Below are positions 25,430 through 35,888 of a stretch of DNA of 64,000 nt, one piece after another. The stretch covers positions 310,001 through 374,000 of the forward strand of contig NZ_JNBQ01000001.1 of NCBI RefSeq assembly GCF_001019615.1, given 5' to 3'. This stretch comes from Cellulosimicrobium funkei. GTDB taxonomy: Bacteria; Actinomycetota; Actinomycetes; Actinomycetales; Cellulomonadaceae. Below the pieces are notes generated by a model that saw only the letters and a program-made list of their open reading frames with translations, made no database searches and was not told where the DNA came from. Every line of letters begins with the position of its first letter. Positions within the stretch are counted from its first letter, which is position 1. A program made the translations under genes and the position numbers.

Positions 25430-25963
25430 GTGACGACCCTCCCCGACGACCAGCGCCTGCGCGACCTCGCGCGGCTGCGGCGCGTGCGGGACCGGATCGA
25501 CCGCGAGTACGCGCAGCCGCTCGACGTCGCGGCGCTCGCGGCCGGCGTGCACGTGTCGGCCGGGCACCTGAGCCGCGAGTTCAAGGCCGCGTACGGGGAG
25601 TCGGTGTACGCGTACCTCATGACGCGGCGCATCGAGCGCGCGAAGGCGCTGCTGCGTCGCGGCGACCTGAGCGTCACGGACGTGTGCTTCGCGGTCGGGT
25701 GCTCGTCGCTGGGGACGTTCAGCACGCGCTTCACCGAGCTCGTGGGCGTGCCGCCGAGCGTCTACCGGCGCCGCGCCGCCGAGCCCGACGTCGGAGCGGG
25801 CACGACCGACGTCGTCGTGACGGGTGGCTCCGGGCTGGAGGCTCCGGACGGGTCGGGGGACGACCCCGGGGGCGAGCGGCTCGACGGCATGCCCGCGTGC
25901 GTCGCGCGGCGCGTCACGCGACCGGTCAGGAATCGAGAAGCGCGGGCGGGACGACGGTCCTAG
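25430..25963 (+). CDS. AraC-family transcriptional regulator
   Basis: 177 aa from GTG 25430; CACGAT with 6 nt between suggests a leaderless start. The AraC DNA-binding domain opens almost at the N-terminus: RIDREYAQPLDVAALAAGVHVSAGHLSREFKAAYGESVYAYLMTRRIERAKALL, then TDVCFAVGCSSLGTFSTRFTELVGVPPSVYRR. There is no separate sensor domain, only an acidic tail. Such short AraC proteins often sit beside a VOC gene, as here 10 bp downstream, and probably control it. Confidence 0.9.
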   Translation: MTTLPDDQRLRDLARLRRVRDRIDREYAQPLDVAALAAGVHVSAGHLSREFKAAYGESVYAYLMTRRIERAKALLRRGDLSVTDVCFAVGCSSLGTFSTRFTELVGVPPSVYRRRAAEPDVGAGTTDVVVTGGSGLEAPDGSGDDPGGERLDGMPACVARRVTRPVRNREARAGRRS

Positions 25964-25973
25964 CGTCGTTCCC

Positions 25974-26384
25974 ATGAACCTCACCATCAACTCCAGCTTC
26001 CTGCCCCAGACCGACCCCGACGCCTCGCTGGCCTTCTACCGCGACGTCCTCGGCTTCGAGATCCGGAACGACGTCGGCTACGAGGGGATGCGGTGGATCA
26101 CCGTGGGCCCGGCCGACCAGCCGGACACGGCGATCGTGCTGCACCCGCCGGCCGCGACGCCGGGCCTCAGCGACGACGACAAGCGTGCGCTCCTGGAGAT
26201 CGTCGCGAAGGGCGCCTACTTCGGCGTGAACCTCGCGACGGCAGACGTCGACGAGACGTTCGCGCGGATCGAGGCGGCGGGCGCGGAGGTCGTGCAGGAG
26301 CCGATCGACCAGCCCTACGGCGTGCGCGACTGCGCGTTCCGCGACCCGGCGGGCAACGAGATCCGCATCCAGCAGCGCCGCTGA
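25974..26384 (+). CDS. VOC-superfamily (glyoxalase-like) protein
   Basis: 136 aa from ATG 25974. Two beta-alpha-beta-beta-beta halves are visible: QTDPDASLAFYRDVLGFEIRNDV, then VDETFARIEAAGAEVVQEP and CAFRDPAGNEIRIQQR. The family includes glyoxalases, fosfomycin- and bleomycin-resistance proteins and dioxygenases. The final Glu of the metal site (NEIRI) is present. TAGCGT with 7 nt between precedes the ATG, so it has its own leaderless promoter although it lies right behind the AraC gene. Confidence 0.88.
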   Translation: MNLTINSSFLPQTDPDASLAFYRDVLGFEIRNDVGYEGMRWITVGPADQPDTAIVLHPPAATPGLSDDDKRALLEIVAKGAYFGVNLATADVDETFARIEAAGAEVVQEPIDQPYGVRDCAFRDPAGNEIRIQQRR

Positions 26385-26389
26385 GGTCG

Positions 26390-27310
26390 TCAGACCCGGC
26401 CGCTCGACCCCGCCGCCTCGAGGTCGAGCGTGAGCGCGAGCGGCCCGAGCTCGGCCGCGACCTGGGAGAACTCGGCGACGAGCGGGGGGATCGGCCCGGC
26501 GCGCCGGACGAGCCCCCAGCGCAGCACGGGCCGCTCGTCGAGCGGCACGTAGGCCACGTCCGAGCGCTCGAGGTAGCGGATGCCCTGGGCGCACGCGACG
26601 GCGACGCCGTCGCCGGACATGACGCGCCACAGCACCTCCTCGCGCGTCGGGGTGGCGCCGCCGCGGTCAGGCTCGCTGCGGGGGACGGGGCTGACGGCGT
26701 CCTCCCAGTAGTCGGGGACGGGCAGGCCGGACGGGAGCACGTTCTCGTCGGCCAGCTCCGCCACGGACACCGACGAGCGCGTGGCCAGCGGGTGCGTCCG
26801 CCCGACGGCGAGCACGATCGGCTCGGTGAAGGTCACCGGGCCGACCGCGAGGTCCTTCTCCTCGACGGGCAGCCACAGGAGCGCGACGTCGACCTCGCCC
26901 TCGCGCAGGAGGCGGAAGGGCTCGTCGATGCGGACCTCGCGCATGCGCAGGTCGACGTGCGGGTTGCGGGCGCGGAACAGCGCCGTGACGGGGGCGAGCT
27001 CCTGCCACAGGGGTCCCATGACGCCGAACGTCAGGGTCTCGCGCGCGGCCCGTGCGGTGCTCGCGGCGGACTCGACGCCCTCGAGGATCCGGCGGTACCC
27101 GGCCTCGAGGTCGGCGCGGAGCTGCTCCCCGAGGGGCGTGAGCGTGACGCGCCGGCTGGTGCGCTCGAACAGGGGCGCGCCGATCCGGCGCTCCTGCTTG
27201 GCGATCGCCTGGCTCACCCGGGGCGCGGACACGTGCAGGCGCTCTGCCGTGCGCCCGAAGTGCAGCTCCTCGGCGAGCGTCAGGAAGATCTCGATGTCAC
27301 GCAGCTCCAC
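26390..27310 (-). CDS. LysR-family transcriptional regulator
   Basis: 306 aa from GTG 27310 (MELRDIEIFLTLAEELHFGR). The N-terminal winged helix runs to about residue 60 (TAERLHVSAPRVSQAIAKQERRIGAPLFERTSRRVTLTPLG), followed by the two-lobed effector domain (LTFGVMGPLWQELAPV, VDVALLWLPVEEKDLAVGPV). It is divergent from the small monooxygenase-like gene at 27443, the probable target. It converges with the VOC gene with only 5 bp between stops. Confidence 0.9.
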   Translation of the reverse strand: MELRDIEIFLTLAEELHFGRTAERLHVSAPRVSQAIAKQERRIGAPLFERTSRRVTLTPLGEQLRADLEAGYRRILEGVESAASTARAARETLTFGVMGPLWQELAPVTALFRARNPHVDLRMREVRIDEPFRLLREGEVDVALLWLPVEEKDLAVGPVTFTEPIVLAVGRTHPLATRSSVSVAELADENVLPSGLPVPDYWEDAVSPVPRSEPDRGGATPTREEVLWRVMSGDGVAVACAQGIRYLERSDVAYVPLDERPVLRWGLVRRAGPIPPLVAEFSQVAAELGPLALTLDLEAAGSSGRV

Positions 27311-27442
27311 CCGACGATCGTCGCGTTCGTTAACCCCGGGCGCAACCACCGTTACGGGATCGGCCGTTGTTCGCGCGAACGCCCGGCCTGAGCCTGGAAG
27401 GGCACGGCGAGAGGCGCCGGGCACGATCGGGAGGAGGCGACC

Positions 27443-27733
27443 ATGGCCGTCGTCAGGACGCACCGGTACACGGTGGAGACGGGCCGGCTGGCCCAGATGC
27501 TCGAGCAGCGCAGCGCGCTGATCCAGGGGCTGCGTGCGGCGAACCCCGCGTTCACCGCGGCCACGCTCGTGCGGCTCGAGGACGGGTCGTACCTCGACAT
27601 CTGGCGGTGGGACTCGGCGGCCGCGATGCAGACGGCGGCGCAGGCCGCGCGCGACGTCCCGCTCGTCGGGGCGACGCTCGGCCTCACCACCGACCACGAG
27701 GCGCTCGACGGCGAGGTGCTGGACGAGCGGTGA
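27443..27733 (+). CDS. Small ABM-like (antibiotic biosynthesis monooxygenase) protein
   Basis: 96 aa from ATG 27443 with GGAGGCGACC upstream. It looks like a dimeric ferredoxin-like fold: a first strand (VVRTHRYTVETG), a long helix (RLAQMLEQRSALIQGLRAA), paired strands (AATLVRLEDGSYLDIWRWDS) and a second helix (AAAMQTAAQAA). ABM-like proteins often work as small cofactor-free monooxygenases or degradative enzymes. This one is assigned by layout rather than a diagnostic residue. It is divergent from the LysR gene. Confidence 0.6.
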   Translation: MAVVRTHRYTVETGRLAQMLEQRSALIQGLRAANPAFTAATLVRLEDGSYLDIWRWDSAAAMQTAAQAARDVPLVGATLGLTTDHEALDGEVLDER

Positions 27734-27844
27734 GGACCGCCGTCGTCCCCGGTCGCCACGGCGGGGGACGACGGCCCGGACGGACGGCCGCGACCGACGC
27801 GGCCATGCAGGGTACGGCTGGACCGACGCAGGAGGAGCAGGACG

Positions 27845-28318
27845 ATGAGCACCGAAGGACGGACGACGAACGACGCGGGTCGCGCCCCGGGCACGCCGGG
27901 ACGGTTCTCGCGCTGGATGCAGCGCCGCTCGAACGCGCGCCTCGTGCGCAAGGTCCGTGGCGGCAAGGCCACGTTCATGGGGATGGACGTCCTCGTGCTG
28001 CACACGGTCGGCCGCCGCAGCGGCGCGCCGCGCGAGACGCCGCTCATGTGGCTGCCGGACGAGGGCGACGCGGTCCTCGTCGTCGCCTCGGGAGGCGGCA
28101 GCCGCAACCCGGACTGGCACGCCAACCTTGCGGCCCACCCCGAGGGCGTCGCGATCGAGCTGCCCGGGAGCGCGCCCGTCCCGGCGACGCCGCACGTGCT
28201 CGACGGCGCGGACCGGGAGCGCGCGTGGCAACGCGTCGCGACGGCGCAGCCGCGCATCGCGAGGTACCAGAGCAAGGCGGAGCGGCAGTACCCGCTCGTG
28301 CGGCTCACGCCGCGGTGA
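27845..28318 (+). CDS. Ddn-like F420-dependent nitroreductase/quinone reductase family protein
   Basis: 157 aa from ATG 27845 (AGGAGCAGGACG upstream). It matches the deazaflavin-dependent split-barrel group of Mycobacterium tuberculosis Ddn: RKVRGGKATFMGMDVLVLHTVGRRSGAPRETPLMWLPDEGDAVLVVASGGG, then NPDWHANLAAHPEGVAIEL and a closing PLVRLTPR. Family members bind F420H2 and reduce quinones, nitro compounds or other electrophiles. Its substrate is unknown. The next gene encodes a UvrA paralogue on the same strand, 187 bp away. Confidence 0.88.
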   Translation: MSTEGRTTNDAGRAPGTPGRFSRWMQRRSNARLVRKVRGGKATFMGMDVLVLHTVGRRSGAPRETPLMWLPDEGDAVLVVASGGGSRNPDWHANLAAHPEGVAIELPGSAPVPATPHVLDGADRERAWQRVATAQPRIARYQSKAERQYPLVRLTPR

Positions 28319-28505
28319 GTTCCGCCCGCGCGGCCGGTCCTGTCACAGGACGCCCGCGCGGCGCAGCAGAATCCACGCGCCGGATCGACCCGCTCTCAGG
28401 CAGACTTTCACCGGGCTGCCGAGGTCGGGCGGTCGGCGCCGTCGACCGGCCAGTCGACCGACTCAGCAGTGGCCGCGCGACGAGGCTCGACGACGAGGAG
28501 ACACG

Positions 28506-30887
28506 ATGAGCACGGCAACGACGACGGGAACGCAGACCTCGGTGCCCCAGGACCCCGACGCGCACGACGTCATCCGGGTACAGGGAGCGCGGGCGAACAA
28601 CCTCCAGGACGTGAGCGTCGAGATCCCCAAGCGGCGCCTCACGGTGTTCACGGGCGTCTCCGGGTCGGGCAAGAGCTCGCTCGTGTTCGACACGGTCGCG
28701 GCCGAGTCGCAGCGCCTCATCAACGAGACGTATCCCGCGTTCCTCCAGGGCTTCATGCCGACGCTCGACCGCCCCGACGTCGACGTCCTCGAGGGGCTCA
28801 CCACCGCGATCGTCGTGGACCAGGAGCGCCTGGGCGCCAACCCGCGGTCCACGGTGGGCACGGTGACCGACGCCAACGCGATCCTCCGGGTGCTGTTCAG
28901 CCGGTTCGGCGAGCCGCAGGTCGGCCCGCCCACGGCGTTCTCCTTCAACATCCCCGCGCGCAAGGCGAGCGGCATCATGACGTCGGCCACCGGCGAGAAG
29001 ACGATCGTCCGCAACGCGATCTACCACGGCGGCATGTGCCCGCGGTGCGAGGGGCGCGGCGCGGTCTCGGACCTCGACCTCACGGAGATCTTCGACGACT
29101 CCAAGTCGCTGCTCGACGGCGCGATCAAGGTCCCGGGGTACACGGCCGACGGGTGGATGGTGCGCGGGTTCGCCGAGTCGGGGTTCTTCCCGGGCGACCG
29201 GCCGATCCGCGAGTTCACGGACCAGCAGATGCAGGACTTCCTCTACAAGGAGCCCACCAAGATCAAGGCGATGGGGATCAACGTCACCTACGAGGGCCTG
29301 ATCCCCAAGATCCAGAAGTCGATGTTCTCCAAGGACGTCGACTCGCTCCAGCCGCACGTCCGCGCGTTCGTCGAGCGCGCCGCGACGTTCGCGCCGTGCC
29401 CCGACTGCGGCGGCACGCGCCTGTCGGAGTCGGCACGCTCGTCGAAGATCCGCGGGGTGAACATCGCCGATCTGTGCGCGATGCAGATTACCGACCTCGC
29501 CGCGTGGATCCGGGACCTTGACGACCCGAACATGGCGCCGGTCGTCAACGCGCTCGGGGACAACCTCGCGTCGTTCGTCGAGCTCGGGCTGGGCTACCTC
29601 AGCCTCGACCGGCCGTCGGGCACGCTGTCGGGCGGCGAGTCGCAGCGCATCAAGATGCTGCGCCACCTGGGCTCGTCGCTCACGGACGTCACCTACGTGT
29701 TCGACGAGCCGACGATCGGCCTGCACCCGCACGACATCGACCGCATGAACGGCCTCCTGCTCCAGCTGCGCGACAAGGGCAACACGGTGCTCGTCGTCGA
29801 GCACAAGCCGGAGACGATCGTCGTCGCGGACCACGTCGTCGACCTCGGGCCGGGCGCGGGCACGGCCGGTGGGCACGTGACGTTCGAGGGCACGGTCGAC
29901 GGGCTCCGGGCGAGCGACACCGTCACCGGCCGCCACCTCGACGACCGCGCGACGCTCAAGGAGGAGGTGCGCTCGCCGTCGGGCGCGCTGGAGATCCGCG
30001 GCGCGGACGCGCACAACCTGCAGGACGTGGACGTCGACATCCCGCTCGGGGTGCTCGTCGTGCTGACCGGGGTGGCCGGGTCGGGCAAGAGCTCGCTCGT
30101 CGAGGGGTCGGTGTCGCGGCGCGAGGGCGTCGTGACGATCGACCAGAGCGCGGTGCGGGGGTCGCGCCGCAGCAACCCCGCGACCTACACGGGCCTGCTG
30201 GAGCCGATCCGCAAGGCGTTCGCCAAGGCCAACGGCGTCAAGCCCGCCCTGTTCAGCGCGAACTCCGAGGGCGCGTGCCCCGAGTGCAAGGGCGCGGGCG
30301 TCATCTACACCGAGCTCGGCTTCATGGAGACCGTCTCCACGCCGTGCGAGGACTGCGGCGGCCGCCGGTTCCAGGCCGCGGTGCTCGACTACACGCTCGG
30401 CGGGCTGAACATCGCCGACGTGCTCGACCTCCCGGTCGCGAAGGCGCGCGCGTTCTTCTCGTCCGGCGAGGCCAAGGTGCCCGCGGCGAAGGCGATCCTC
30501 GAGCGGCTCGACGACGTCGGCCTCGGGTACGTGAGCCTCGGCCAGCCGCTCACGACCCTGTCCGGCGGCGAGCGCCAGCGCCTCAAGCTCGCCACCCACC
30601 TGGGCGACAAGGGCGGCGTCATCGTCCTCGACGAGCCGACGACGGGCCTGCACCTCGCCGACGTGCAGAACCTCCTCGGCCTGCTCGACCGGATCGTCGA
30701 CTCCGGCAAGTCCGTCATCGTCATCGAGCACCACCAGGCGGTCATGGCGCACGCGGACTGGATCATCGACCTCGGCCCGGGCGCCGGGCACGACGGTGGT
30801 CGCGTCGTCTTCGAGGGCACCCCGGCCGACCTCGTGGCGGCCCGCTCCACGCTCACGGCCGAGCACCTAGCAACCTACGTGGCCTGA
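28506..30887 (+). CDS. Short UvrA paralogue (UvrA2/DrrC-like, twin ABC ATPase)
   Basis: 793 aa from ATG 28506. Each half carries a full ABC site: Walker A GVSGSGKSS (50-58) with LSGGESQRIKML and VFDEPTIGLH, and GVAGSGKSSLVEG with LSGGERQRLKLA and VLDEPTTGLH. Zinc-binding Cys pairs appear as CPRCEGRG, CPDCGG, CPECKGAG and CEDCGG. Classical UvrA has about 950 residues; the shorter length suggests a reduced UvrB-binding/insertion region, as in UvrA2 or the daunorubicin-resistance protein DrrC. A role in removing DNA-bound drugs is likely but inferred. Confidence 0.9.
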   Translation: MSTATTTGTQTSVPQDPDAHDVIRVQGARANNLQDVSVEIPKRRLTVFTGVSGSGKSSLVFDTVAAESQRLINETYPAFLQGFMPTLDRPDVDVLEGLTTAIVVDQERLGANPRSTVGTVTDANAILRVLFSRFGEPQVGPPTAFSFNIPARKASGIMTSATGEKTIVRNAIYHGGMCPRCEGRGAVSDLDLTEIFDDSKSLLDGAIKVPGYTADGWMVRGFAESGFFPGDRPIREFTDQQMQDFLYKEPTKIKAMGINVTYEGLIPKIQKSMFSKDVDSLQPHVRAFVERAATFAPCPDCGGTRLSESARSSKIRGVNIADLCAMQITDLAAWIRDLDDPNMAPVVNALGDNLASFVELGLGYLSLDRPSGTLSGGESQRIKMLRHLGSSLTDVTYVFDEPTIGLHPHDIDRMNGLLLQLRDKGNTVLVVEHKPETIVVADHVVDLGPGAGTAGGHVTFEGTVDGLRASDTVTGRHLDDRATLKEEVRSPSGALEIRGADAHNLQDVDVDIPLGVLVVLTGVAGSGKSSLVEGSVSRREGVVTIDQSAVRGSRRSNPATYTGLLEPIRKAFAKANGVKPALFSANSEGACPECKGAGVIYTELGFMETVSTPCEDCGGRRFQAAVLDYTLGGLNIADVLDLPVAKARAFFSSGEAKVPAAKAILERLDDVGLGYVSLGQPLTTLSGGERQRLKLATHLGDKGGVIVLDEPTTGLHLADVQNLLGLLDRIVDSGKSVIVIEHHQAVMAHADWIIDLGPGAGHDGGRVVFEGTPADLVAARSTLTAEHLATYVA

Positions 30888-30908
30888 CCGCCGCGTCCCC
30901 GCCACGCC

Positions 30909-30960
30909 GAACACGACATGGGGGTCGTATCCGCCCGATAACGACCCCCGTGTCGTGCTC
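30909..30960. repeat. GAGCACGAC-type palindrome, copy 4
   Basis: The 20-nt arms at 30909-30928 and 30941-30960 match in inverted orientation at 18 of 20 positions. The left arm begins GAACACGACATGGGGGTCG, and the 12-nt centre reads ATCCGCCCGATA. A further half-site (GTCGTGCTCGAC) follows near 30973. It sits 22 bp after the UvrA-like stop and well before hutH, so a terminator role is plausible. Confidence 0.82.
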
Positions 30961-31066
30961 GACGGCGGGCAGGGTCGTGCTCGACCGGGAGGATGCGTCT
31001 GGGATCCCAGACTGAACTGCCGTCGCGGGCCTGTCGGCTCGGCGTGCGGCGGTGTGTGCTGGCGGC

Positions 31067-32704
31067 ATGGCAGCCACGACGCACTCCCCGGTCGACCCCG
31101 GCCCGACGGCGGTCCTCGCCCCCGACCCGGCCCGCGCCGCGCGCGTGGTCGTCGTCGGCGACGGCCCGCTGACGATCGACGACGTGGTCGACGTCGCGCG
31201 GCACGGCGCGCGCGTCCGGCTCGCGGACGCGGCGGTCGAGGCCATGGCGGCGAGCCGCGCCGTCGTGGAGGGGCTCGCGGACGACGACCGCCCGCACTAC
31301 GGCGTCTCGACCGGGTTCGGTGCGCTCGCGCGGCGGCACATCCCGGTCGAGCGGCGCGCGCAGCTCCAGCTCAGCCTCGTGCGGTCGCACGCGGCGGGGT
31401 CGGGGCCGGAGGTCGAGTGCGAGGTCGTCCGCGCGCTGCAGCTCCTGCGGCTCGCGACCCTGGCGACCGGACGGACCGGGGCGCGCCCCGTCGTCGCGCA
31501 GACGTACGCCGCGATGCTCGACGCGCAGGTGACGCCCGTGGTGCGCGAGTTCGGCTCGCTCGGCTGCTCGGGCGACCTCGCGCCGCTCGCGCACGTGGCG
31601 CTCGCGGCGCTCGGCGAGGGCGAGGTCCGGGACGCGACCGGCGCGCTCGTGTCCGCCGCCGACGCGCTCGCCGCGGCGGGGATCGCGCCGCTCGCGCTGC
31701 GCGAGAAGGAGGGCCTCGCGCTCATCAACGGCACGGACGGCATGCTCGGCATGCTCGCCCTCGCGCTGCACGACCTGCGGTTTCTGCTCACGACGGCCGA
31801 CGTCGCGGCGGCGGCGAGCGTCGAGGCGCTGCTCGGCTCGGACGCGCCGTTCGCGGCCGACCTCGTGGCGATGCGGCCCCACCCCGGCCAGGCGGCGTCG
31901 GCCGCGAACCTGCGCGCGCTGCTCGACGGCTCGCCCGTCGTGGCGAGCCACCGCACGCTCGACGCCGACGGCCGGCCCGAGTGCACGCGGGTGCAGGACG
32001 CGTACTCGCTGCGGTGCGCGCCCCAGGTGCACGGCGCGGCGCGCGACACGCTCGACCACGCGACCGCCGTCGCGCGCCGCGAGCTCGCGGCGGCGATCGA
32101 CAACCCGGTCGTCACGGTGGACGGGCGCGTCGAGTCGAACGGGAACTTCCACGGCGCGCCGGTCGCGTACGTGCTCGACTTCCTCGCCATCGCGGCGGCC
32201 GACGTCGCGAGCATGAGCGAGCGCCGCACGGACCGGTTCCTCGACAAGGCCCGTAACGAGGGCCTGCCGCCGTTCCTCGCCGACGACCCGGGCGTCGACT
32301 CCGGCCTGATGATCGCGCAGTACACGGCGGCGGGGATCGTCTCGGAGCTCAAGCGGCTCGCGGTGCCGTCGAGCGTCGACTCGATCCCGTCGTCGGCCAT
32401 GCAGGAGGACCACGTGTCCATGGGCTGGGCCGGGGCGCGCAAGCTCCGCCGCGCCGTCGACGGGCTGGGCCGCGTCCTCGCGATCGAGCTGCTCACCGCG
32501 ACGAGGGCCCTCGACCTCCGCTGCGCCCCGGGTGGGTCGCGCCCCGCGCAGGGGACCGGCGCCGTGCGCGACCTCGTGCGCACTGCCGCCGCGGGACCCG
32601 GACCGGACCGCTACCTCGCGCCCGAGATCGAGGCCGTGACCCACCTCGTCGCGACGGGTGCCGTGACCGCGGCGGCGAGCGCCGCCGTCGGGCACCTGGC
32701 CTGA
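31067..32704 (+). CDS. hutH: Histidine ammonia-lyase
   Basis: 545 aa from ATG 31067; an in-frame start at 31052 adds five residues. It converts histidine to urocanate and ammonia, the first step of histidine breakdown. Hallmarks: [11 protein letters not shown] near 78; the MIO-forming tripeptide in [15 protein letters not shown], which reads Cys167-Ser168-Gly169 rather than the textbook Ala-Ser-Gly; [31 protein letters not shown]-like ESNGNFHG and [12 protein letters not shown]. The gene is followed at 29 bp by hutU. The usual HAL length is about 510 aa; the extra residues are N-terminal. Confidence 0.94.
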   Translation: MAATTHSPVDPGPTAVLAPDPARAARVVVVGDGPLTIDDVVDVARHGARVRLADAAVEAMAASRAVVEGLADDDRPHYGVSTGFGALARRHIPVERRAQLQLSLVRSHAAGSGPEVECEVVRALQLLRLATLATGRTGARPVVAQTYAAMLDAQVTPVVREFGSLGCSGDLAPLAHVALAALGEGEVRDATGALVSAADALAAAGIAPLALREKEGLALINGTDGMLGMLALALHDLRFLLTTADVAAAASVEALLGSDAPFAADLVAMRPHPGQAASAANLRALLDGSPVVASHRTLDADGRPECTRVQDAYSLRCAPQVHGAARDTLDHATAVARRELAAAIDNPVVTVDGRVESNGNFHGAPVAYVLDFLAIAAADVASMSERRTDRFLDKARNEGLPPFLADDPGVDSGLMIAQYTAAGIVSELKRLAVPSSVDSIPSSAMQEDHVSMGWAGARKLRRAVDGLGRVLAIELLTATRALDLRCAPGGSRPAQGTGAVRDLVRTAAAGPGPDRYLAPEIEAVTHLVATGAVTAAASAAVGHLA

Positions 32705-32733
32705 CCGCCCGACCCCGAAGGAGCGAGACGACC

Positions 32734-34409
<1,676 letters not shown>

Positions 34410-34410
<1 letters not shown>

Positions 34411-35786
34411 TGTCTCACCCCCCGGTGCCGAACCCGGGGTCGTTCCCCACGGGCGGCCGATCCTGGGGAGCGATCCCGGGCTCGGCAGCGTCCGGGTGGG
34501 GAGCGATCCCGGATTCGCCAGGCGGATCGACGCTCCTCACCGGGATCGGCGAGCTGACGACCAACGTGCCCGGCGGGGCCGGCACGGGTGACGGCGACCC
34601 GACCGGGTTGGTGACCGACGCCGTCGTGCTGCTCGACGGCGGCCGGGTCGCCTGGGCGGGGCCGGCCCGCGAGGCGCGGGACGCCGTCGGGCGCGCGCTC
34701 GACGGTCGCGCGCCGGACGTCACGGTCGACGTGGGCGGGCGCGCGGTGATCCCCGGGTTCGTCGACTCGCACACGCACCTCGTGTTCGCGGGCGACCGCG
34801 CCGCCGAGTTCGAGGCGCGCATGGCGGGCCGCCCGTACGAGGCGGGCGGCATCCGCTCCACCGTCGCGGCGACGCGCGCGGCGCCCGACGACGTCCTGCG
34901 GGCAGGCCTCGCGCGGCACCTCGACGAGGCGGCCCGGCAGGGCACGACCACGGTCGAGGTGAAGAGCGGCTACGGGCTCACGGTCGCCGACGAGGAGCGG
35001 TCCGTGCGGCTCGCGCGCGAGGTGACCCCGGAGGTGACGTTCCTCGGGGCGCACGTCGTGCCGGCGGAGCTTGCCGGGCGCGCGGACGCGTACGTCGACC
35101 TCGTGTGCGGCGACATGCTCGCCGCGTGCGCGCCGCACGCGCGGTGGGTCGACGTGTTCTGCGAGACCGGCGCGTTCACGCCCGAGCAGTCGCGCCGCGT
35201 CCTCGAGGCCGGCGCCGCAGCGGGCCTGGGCGTGCGCGTGCACGCCAACCAGCTCGGGCCGGGAGAGGGTGTGCGCCTCGCCGTCGAGCTGGGCGCGGCC
35301 GCCGTGGACCACTGCACGTACCTCACCGACGCCGACGTCGCGGCGCTCGCCGGGTCGTGGACCGGCAGCGGGGCGTGGCCGGACGGGGCGTCGGGAGCGG
35401 TCGCCGGGACCGTGGCGACCCTGCTCCCCGGCGTGGAGTTCTCCACGCGCCAGCCCTACCCCGACGCGCGACGCCTTCTCGACGCGGGCGCCGTCGTCGC
35501 GCTCGCGAGCGACTGCAACCCCGGGTCGAGCTACACGTCGTCGATGCCGCTGTGCGTCGCCCTCGCCGTCCGCGAGATGCGCATGACGGTCGCCGAGGCC
35601 GTCTGGTCCGCGACCGCGGGCGGCGCCCTCGCGCTGCGCCGCGACGACGTCGGGCACCTCGCCCCCGGCGCGCGGGCCGACGTCGTGCTGCTCGACGCCC
35701 CGAGCCGCACCCACCTCGCCTACCGCCCGGGCGTCCCGCTCGCCGCCGCGGTCTGGAAGGACGGCGTCCGCCTCCCGGCGGGCTGA
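34410..35786 (+). CDS. hutI: Imidazolonepropionase with repeat-derived N-terminus
   Basis: 458 aa from ATG 34410, which overlaps the hutU stop. It hydrolyses imidazolonepropionate to formiminoglutamate. Amidohydrolase motifs are complete: [82 protein letters not shown]. Known HutI proteins are near 400 aa. Here about 38 extra residues, Gly/Pro/Ser-rich with two WGAIP units, precede the normal TLLTGIGEL start and are encoded by a dispersed palindrome (34428-34517). No other in-frame ATG or GTG lies after the repeat and before the conserved start. Confidence 0.93.
34428..34517. repeat. CCGAACCCGGG-type palindrome, copy 2, inside hutI
   Basis: The arms at 34428-34449 and 34464-34485 match in inverted orientation at 19 of 22 positions, with outer ends CCGAACCCGGG and CCCGGGCTCGG. 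A third arm, starting TGGGGAGCGATCCCGG, repeats directly at 34497-34517. The outer sequence equals the element at 1648-1705. All of it is in the hutI reading frame and has no stop codon. Confidence 0.75.
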
Positions 35787-35854
35787 AGCCCACCCGCCGA
35801 GCGGGTGATTCTGGCGTGCCTCGACCGCGTGAGGGACCACGACCTCCGGTTCGC

Positions 35855-35876
35855 CCGACCAGGATCGCCTGGTCGG
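35855..35876. terminator. Bidirectional terminator hairpin between hutI and hutG
   Basis: A perfect 9-bp stem CCGACCAGG / CCTGGTCGG closes over the loop ATCG. It lies between the convergent ends of hutI (+, stop 35786) and the hutG-like gene (-, stop 35889) in a gap of 102 bp. No U-tract follows, which is common for GC-rich actinobacteria. Confidence 0.65.
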
Positions 35877-35888
35877 CCGACTGGCCCC

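Noticed and set aside
28305-30866. A minus-strand open frame of about 850 codons opposite the UvrA paralogue
   Set aside because: It has Arg/Val/Asp-rich shadow composition and no motif; the plus strand carries two perfect ABC sites.
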